Shown here: in pieces, positions 5,909 to 9,369 of the stretch
Numbering within the stretch: position 1 is the stretch's first letter
Layout of the letters: the number at the start of each line of letters is the position of its first letter
Source: an uncultured Angelakisella sp.
Lineage (GTDB): Bacteria; Bacillota; Clostridia; Oscillospirales; Ruminococcaceae
Reading direction: 5' to 3'
DNA: 9,369 nucleotides
NCBI GenBank assembly: GCA_910585535.1
Contig: CAJUFK010000124.1
Location: 1 to 9,369, forward strand
Translations under genes and position numbers: made by a program
The notes under the pieces: generated by a model
Told to the model about the DNA's origin: nothing
Databases searched by the model: none
Seen by the model: only the letters and a program-made list of their open reading frames with translations

Positions 5909-6022
5909 CAACCTGGCAAGGGGCGTTACCACCTTTCGCCTTTTACAGCTTCCGACTCCAGGCACAACCCAAGTCCCGGCACAACCCTTAGCCGCGGAGC
6001 GGCGGGGAGGGTGTGCCTGGAG
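5909..6022 (+). repeat. Palindromic repeat element, copy C, with its left flank
   Basis: The core element is 5959-6019. Its terminal inverted repeats extend to 11 perfect bases: CTCCAGGCACA (5956-5966) and TGTGCCTGGAG (6012-6022). Inside are two direct repeats GGCACAACCC (5961-5970 and 5978-5987), either of which could pair with the single 3' arm GGGTGTGCC, and the hairpin GCCGC-GGA-GCGGC (5991-6003). The left flank (5909-5958) matches 281-330 without gaps. The element begins 11 bases beyond the secA stop codon. Confidence 0.87.
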
Positions 6023-6033
6023 CCCTGCTGTTG

Positions 6034-8769
6034 TTACTCCCCTCTCCCACAGCACTTCTTGTACTTCTTTCCGCTGCCGCAGGGACACGGATCATTCCGG
6101 CCTACCTTCTTCGCGGCTGTGCGTACCGGCTGCGGCTTCTCACTGCCATCCGTCTTGGCTACCAGCGGTTTCGCCACCTGCTCCCGCTTTACCTCGTCAT
6201 CCACCCGGACCCGTACCGTGAGAAGCCCCTTGATGGTGTCCTCCCGAATGGAAGCAATCATGGCGTCAAACATCTCAAAGCCTTCCATCCGGTATTCCAC
6301 CACCGGATCCCGCTGGGCCAGCCCCCGCAGGCCAATCCCCTGCTTCAATGCCTCCATGTCGTCGATGTGATCCATCCATTTCCGGTCCACGTTCCGGAGC
6401 AGAATCATCCGCTCCACTTCGCCCATCAGCTGGGGCCCCAGCTCCTTGGCCTTGGCTTCGTATTTCTCCCGGATCCGCCCCTTCAGCGTCTCCTTGATCT
6501 CTTCCTTGGTGACAGCCTCCAACCCAGCCGTGTCGTACCGAAGGTCGTCCTCCCTGGTTACCCACCCCAGCAAGGCGTCGCGAAGACCGTCCAAATTCCA
6601 TTCGTCCTTGATGCCGTCATCCAAAAGGAACCGGTCTACCGTCTCCTCCACCAGCTGATCCGCCATGGCCCGGATGCTGCCGCTTACATCCTCTCCGTCC
6701 AAAACAGTCCTTCTCTGGCCGTAGATGATCTCCCGCTGGCGGTTCATCACGTCGTCGTATTGCAGAACGTTCTTCCGAATCTGGAAGTTCCGGCCCTCGA
6801 TCTTCCGCTGGCTGGATTCGATGGTGTTGGAGAGGATCTTGTTTTCAATAGGCATATCCTCCTCCACACCCATGGAGTCCATAAGGCCCTGGACCCGCTC
6901 TCCGCCGAACAGCCGCATCAGGTCGTCCTCCAGGGAGATGATGAACCGGGTTTCCCCAGGATCCCCCTGGCGGCCTGCACGGCCCCTCAGCTGGTTGTCG
7001 ATCCGCCGGGATTCGTGGCGCTCCGTCCCCAGGATGAACAGGCCCCCGGCCTCCCGGACCTTCTCCGCCTCGGGGGCGATCTCCGCCTTGTACTGGGCCA
7101 TCAGCTCCTTGAACCGCTGCCGGGCGGCCAGGATCTCCTCGTCCTTGGTCTCACCAAAGGCGGTGGCGTCGCTGATCTGCTCCTCGGTCATCCCTTCCCG
7201 GCGCAGCTGGGCCTTGGCCAGGTACTCGGCGTTGCCCCCCAGCATGATGTCGGTGCCGCGGCCCGCCATGTTGGTGGAGATGGTCACCGCGCCGTACTTG
7301 CCGGCCTGGGCCACAATCTCCGCCTCTTTCTCGTGGTACTTGGCGTTGAGGACCTCGTGCTTTACCCCCTGCTTTTTCAGCAGGGCGGAAAGGATCTCCG
7401 ACTTTTCGATGGAGACGGTGCCCACCAGGATGGGCTGTCCCTTTTTGTGGCACTCCAGGATCTGCTCGATAGCCGCCGAGAACTTCCCCCGCTCGGTCTT
7501 GTACACCACGTCGGGGTAGTCGGTGCGGGCCAGGGGACGGTTGGTGGGGATCTCCACCACGTCCAGGCTGTAGATCTCCCGGAACTCGTCCGCCTCTGTC
7601 TGGGCGGTGCCGGTCATCCCCGCCAGCTTTTTGTACATTCTAAAGTAGTTCTGGAAGGTGATGGTGGCCAGGGTCTTGCTTTCGTGGGCCACCCGGACCC
7701 CCTCCTTGGCCTCAATGGCCTGGTGGAGCCCTTCGTTGTACCGCCGTCCGATCATCAGGCGGCCGGTGAACTCGTCCACGATGATGACTTCCCCGTCCTT
7801 CACCACGTAGTCCACGTCCTTCTGCATCACCCCCCGGGCCTTGATGGCCTGGTTGATGTGGTGGGCCAGGGTGAGGTTTTCCGGATCGTTGAGACTTTCG
7901 ATGTGGAAGTATTCCTCCGCCTTTTTGGCCCCGTGGGGGGTGATGGTGGCGGTGCGGGCCTTTTCATCCACGATATAGTCGGCCTCCAGGTCGTCCTGGT
8001 CCTCCTTGGCGTCCACCTCTTTGACCTTCATCATTTTAAGGGTCTGGGCGAAGCGGTCCGCCACCTGGTACAGTTCGGTGGACTTGTCCCCCTTGCCGGA
8101 GATGATAAGGGGGGTCCGGGCCTCGTCAATAAGAATGGAGTCCACCTCGTCCACGATGGCGTAGTTCCACCCCCGCTGGACCTGGTTCTGGCGGTAGACC
8201 ACCATATTGTCCCGGAGGTAGTCAAAGCCGAATTCGTTGTTGGTGCCGTAGGTGATGTCAGCGTCGTAGGCGGCCTTTTTGGCCTCCGGCTCCATGCCGC
8301 TGACCACCAGCCCCACCGTCAGGCCCAGAAAACGGTACAGCTTGCCCATCCATTCGCTGTCCCGGCGGGCCAGATAGTCGTTGACGGTGACGATGTGGAC
8401 CCCCTTGCCCTCCAGGGCGTTGAGGTAGGCGGGGAGGGTGGCCACCAGGGTCTTGCCCTCACCGGTCTTCATCTCCGAAATCCGCCCCTGGTGAAGGATG
8501 ATGCCCCCCACGATCTGCACCGGGAAGTGGCGCATCTGGAGGACCCGGTCGGCGGCCTCCCGGCAGGCGGCGAAGGCCTCGGGGAGGATGTCGTCCAGGG
8601 TCTCCCCCTGTTCCAGACGCTTCTTCAGCCGGGGGGTCATGTCCCGAAGCTCTGCGTCGGAAAGACCCCGGAACCGCTCCTCCAGGGCCAGCACCTTGTC
8701 CACCGTGGGCTGGATACGCTTTAGCTCCTTTTCGGAGTAGGAGCCAAACAGCTTGTCAAGAAATCCCAT
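6034..8769 (-). CDS. secA: Preprotein translocase ATPase SecA
   Basis: 911 residues. SecA is the cytoplasmic and membrane-associated ATPase that drives preproteins through SecYEG. It opens with MGFLDKLFG. NBD1 has the Walker A loop MKTGEGKT (100-107) and the Walker B/DEAD-type segment VDEVDSILIDEARTPL (206-221). The preprotein cross-linking domain lies near 225-365. AGMTGTA (383-389) is intact. NBD2 shows TNMAGRGTDIMLGG (499-512), and RRIDNQLRGRAGRQGDPG (588-605) carries the arginine fingers. An insertion of about 60 residues (511-572) lies between the two, longer than in E. coli or Bacillus subtilis. The C-terminus has the zinc motif CPCGSGKKYKKCC (C895, C897, C906, C907), which binds SecB or ribosomes in other species. 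I start at ATG 8769, with GAGGAG 7 bases upstream; an in-frame TTG at 8775 sits too close to that site. Confidence 0.99.
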   Translation of the reverse strand: MGFLDKLFGSYSEKELKRIQPTVDKVLALEERFRGLSDAELRDMTPRLKKRLEQGETLDDILPEAFAACREAADRVLQMRHFPVQIVGGIILHQGRISEMKTGEGKTLVATLPAYLNALEGKGVHIVTVNDYLARRDSEWMGKLYRFLGLTVGLVVSGMEPEAKKAAYDADITYGTNNEFGFDYLRDNMVVYRQNQVQRGWNYAIVDEVDSILIDEARTPLIISGKGDKSTELYQVADRFAQTLKMMKVKEVDAKEDQDDLEADYIVDEKARTATITPHGAKKAEEYFHIESLNDPENLTLAHHINQAIKARGVMQKDVDYVVKDGEVIIVDEFTGRLMIGRRYNEGLHQAIEAKEGVRVAHESKTLATITFQNYFRMYKKLAGMTGTAQTEADEFREIYSLDVVEIPTNRPLARTDYPDVVYKTERGKFSAAIEQILECHKKGQPILVGTVSIEKSEILSALLKKQGVKHEVLNAKYHEKEAEIVAQAGKYGAVTISTNMAGRGTDIMLGGNAEYLAKAQLRREGMTEEQISDATAFGETKDEEILAARQRFKELMAQYKAEIAPEAEKVREAGGLFILGTERHESRRIDNQLRGRAGRQGDPGETRFIISLEDDLMRLFGGERVQGLMDSMGVEEDMPIENKILSNTIESSQRKIEGRNFQIRKNVLQYDDVMNRQREIIYGQRRTVLDGEDVSGSIRAMADQLVEETVDRFLLDDGIKDEWNLDGLRDALLGWVTREDDLRYDTAGLEAVTKEEIKETLKGRIREKYEAKAKELGPQLMGEVERMILLRNVDRKWMDHIDDMEALKQGIGLRGLAQRDPVVEYRMEGFEMFDAMIASIREDTIKGLLTVRVRVDDEVKREQVAKPLVAKTDGSEKPQPVRTAAKKVGRNDPCPCGSGKKYKKCCGRGE

Positions 8770-8826
8770 TGTCAATCTCCTCTATCCTGTTATGGCATTG
8801 CATAGCTTCCCAATTATAGCGTTTCT

Positions 8827-8855
8827 ATTGTACGCCACCGGGGCGGCAAAGTCAA
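8827..8855 (-). promoter_or_regulatory. Sigma-A-type promoter of secA
   Basis: On the minus strand TTGACT (8855-8850), a 17-base spacer, and TACAAT (8832-8827). Five of six bases match consensus in each box. It lies about 55 bases upstream of the secA start. A second TATAAT-like string (8818-8813) has no -35 box. Confidence 0.8.
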
Positions 8856-8856
8856 A

Positions 8857-8904
8857 CCGGAAGTTGGGCAAAACTGTTGCCAAACCGTAAATTTTCCCAA
8901 CCGG
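8857..8904. promoter_or_regulatory. Interrupted inverted repeat between the divergent promoters
   Basis: CCGG-aag-TTGGG (8857-8868) is mirrored by CCCAACCGG (8896-8904), with a smaller dyad TTGGgCAA/TTGcCAA inside (8864-8883). It lies immediately upstream of the secA -35 box and about 20 bases before the -35 box of the Fe-S scaffold gene. It could be an operator. I do not recognise it as a named regulator's site. Confidence 0.35.
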
Positions 8905-8910
8905 CGATAA

Positions 8911-8922
8911 ATTCCCGGGAAT
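8911..8922. promoter_or_regulatory. 12-bp perfect palindrome upstream of the Fe-S scaffold promoter
   Basis: ATTCCCGGGAAT is a perfect dyad ending three bases before the -35 box of the plus-strand gene, a typical place for an activator or repressor site. I cannot assign it to a regulator; it does not resemble the known IscR consensus. Confidence 0.35.
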
Positions 8923-8925
8923 CCC

Positions 8926-8953
8926 TTGCGAAATCCTTCACAAGTGTTATAAT
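8926..8953 (+). promoter_or_regulatory. Sigma-A-type promoter of the Fe-S scaffold gene
   Basis: TTGCGA (8926-8931), a 16-base spacer, and a perfect TATAAT (8948-8953). The -35 box is weak (4 of 6), which fits a regulated promoter. Transcription would begin near 8960, giving a leader of about 60 bases. Confidence 0.75.
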
Positions 8954-8964
8954 AGAGGCTGGTA

Positions 8965-8989
8965 GACTGGCGGGGTCTCTCCGACAGTC
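8965..8989 (+). promoter_or_regulatory. 5' leader hairpin of the Fe-S scaffold mRNA
   Basis: GACTG-G-CGGGG-TCT-CTCCG-A-CAGTC: two 5-bp stems separated by a G-A mismatch, with a G-T wobble and a 3-base loop. It would begin about five bases from the predicted transcript start, ending about 17 bases before the ribosome site, so it could stabilise the 5' end. Confidence 0.5.
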
Positions 8990-9019
8990 AGTTGTATCAT
9001 TACCGAAAGGAGCAAGGAT

Positions 9020-9369
9020 ATGAATTATTCCCACGAAGTAGAAAAAATGTGCCCCCTGGCAAAGGGCCCCAAGCACGGTCCCGCCCCCATCCCCGAGGAG
9101 GGAAGGTGGGTCAAGGCCTATGAGATCAAGGACATCTCCGGCCTGAGCCACGGCATCGGCTGGTGCGCCCCTCAGCAGGGCGCCTGCAAGCTGACCCTCA
9201 ACGTCAAGGACGGCATCGTGGAGGAGGCCCTGGTGGAAACCCTGGGCTGTTCCGGTATGACCCACTCCGCCGCCATGGCCGGTGAGATCCTCCCCGGCAA
9301 GACCCTTCTGGAGTGCCTGAACACCGACCTGGTCTGCGACGCCATCAACGTTGCCATGCGGGAGATCTT
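9020..9369 (+). CDS. NifU/IscU-like iron-sulfur cluster scaffold protein, clostridial type (partial)
   Basis: The first 116 residues are visible; the gene runs off the window. It carries an IscU/NifU-N type segment: HGIGWCAPQQGACKL (44-58; C49 and C56) and LGCSGMTHSAAMAGEILPGKT (75-95; C77), equivalent to the GC-x-S and GKT segments of NifU. Further cysteines are C11, C99 and C106. Scaffold proteins of this family assemble Fe-S clusters for transfer to apo-proteins in the cytoplasm. The clostridial form begins with a MNYSHEVEKMC-like segment and is often next to a companion gene, which would lie beyond the edge. Start ATG 9020, with AAAGGAG 7 bases upstream. It is divergent from secA and has its own promoter. 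The choice of cluster ligands is from family knowledge. Confidence 0.85.
   Translation, partial: MNYSHEVEKMCPLAKGPKHGPAPIPEEGRWVKAYEIKDISGLSHGIGWCAPQQGACKLTLNVKDGIVEEALVETLGCSGMTHSAAMAGEILPGKTLLECLNTDLVCDAINVAMREI

Larger units (their letters stand above)
4967..6033. other. Gene-free, hairpin- and repeat-rich intergenic region
   Basis: About 1.07 kb between secA and the acetyltransferase gene. Long open frames cross it on both strands (for example 5069-5764 minus and 5669-6370 plus), but their translations are rich in Arg, Pro, Ser and Gly, match no family I know, and run through the repeats. Contents: hairpins at 5036-5046, 5049-5070 (GATTTTCTC-CGCA-GAGAAAATC) and 5093-5108; repeat copy B (5108-5168); a strong hairpin (5370-5391) next to a 30-bp perfect palindrome (5399-5428); GAACCT-AG-AGGTTC (5555-5568); hairpins at 5839-5857 and 5864-5883; and repeat copy C with its flank (5909-6022). 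I found no tRNA, rRNA or known riboswitch, and no promoter I would defend for the operon to the left, though it should start here. Confidence 0.7.

Noticed and set aside
4967..6033. tRNA, rRNA or known riboswitch in the long intergenic region
   Set aside because: I looked for cloverleaf, CCA-end and conserved riboswitch core patterns and saw none. The hairpins are isolated or repeat-derived.
5669..6370. 233-codon plus-strand open frame
   Set aside because: Its first half translates repeat copy C and its second half is antisense to the SecA C-terminus.
6013..8724. 903-codon open frame on the plus strand
   Set aside because: It lies antisense to secA, whose product has all family motifs. The plus-strand translation is Leu/Val/His/Gly-rich without any domain, a common artefact opposite GC-rich genes.
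8770..8775. TTG at 8775 as the secA start
   Set aside because: It would sit one or two bases from the GAGGAG site. ATG 8769 gives a 7-base spacer and the usual MGFLDKLFG start.
8813..8818. Second minus-strand -10 box for secA
   Set aside because: TATAAT is present, but no -35-like hexamer lies 16-18 bases upstream, and it falls just after the better promoter.

Overview
The window is GC-rich, and its coding is almost all on the minus strand. It looks like a high-GC member of the Clostridia, plausibly the Oscillospiraceae (Flavonifractor/Intestinimonas type). Three things suggest this: the clostridial-type iron-sulfur scaffold gene, SecA with a C-terminal zinc tail, and Rnf-family genes packed with strong AGGAGG ribosome sites. 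The taxon is inferred from gene style, not from a marker gene.

Layout from right to left. At 9020-9369 (+) is the start of a NifU/IscU-like Fe-S scaffold gene, cut by the window edge. It is divergent from secA (8769-6034, -), and 250 bp of regulatory DNA between them hold one clear sigma-A-type promoter for each. A hairpin- and repeat-rich stretch without a convincing gene follows (4967-6033). Next comes a compact minus-strand operon: GNAT acetyltransferase, rpe, then four Rnf-family genes in the order C, D, E, A (4966 down to 384). The genes overlap or nearly touch, including three 4-base ATGA/GTGA overlaps and one 89-base overlap. The window ends in a second repeat-rich stretch (1-383).

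The most interesting content is the Rnf-like module. The proteins align with RnfC, RnfD, RnfE and RnfA, but rnfG and rnfB are absent, and most of the cofactor sites that define an Rnf redox pump are missing. RnfC lacks the N-terminal barrel and the Gly-rich FMN/NADH loop. RnfD lacks the Thr that carries FMN. RnfE and RnfA lack all four cysteines that hold the intramembrane [2Fe-2S] cluster. Only the two [4Fe-4S] motifs of RnfC remain. The frames are open and translationally coupled, so this looks like a repurposed complex, not a decaying one. What it does cannot be told from sequence alone.

The two gene-free stretches share a repeat family. A 61-bp palindromic element occurs three times: copy A at 331-383 (truncated), copy B at 5108-5168 (inverted), copy C at 5959-6019. 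Over the 53 bases shared by A and C the only two differences are a compensating pair in one stem, which argues that the folded form is maintained. Copies A and B lie in opposite orientation at the two ends of the GNAT-rpe-rnf block.
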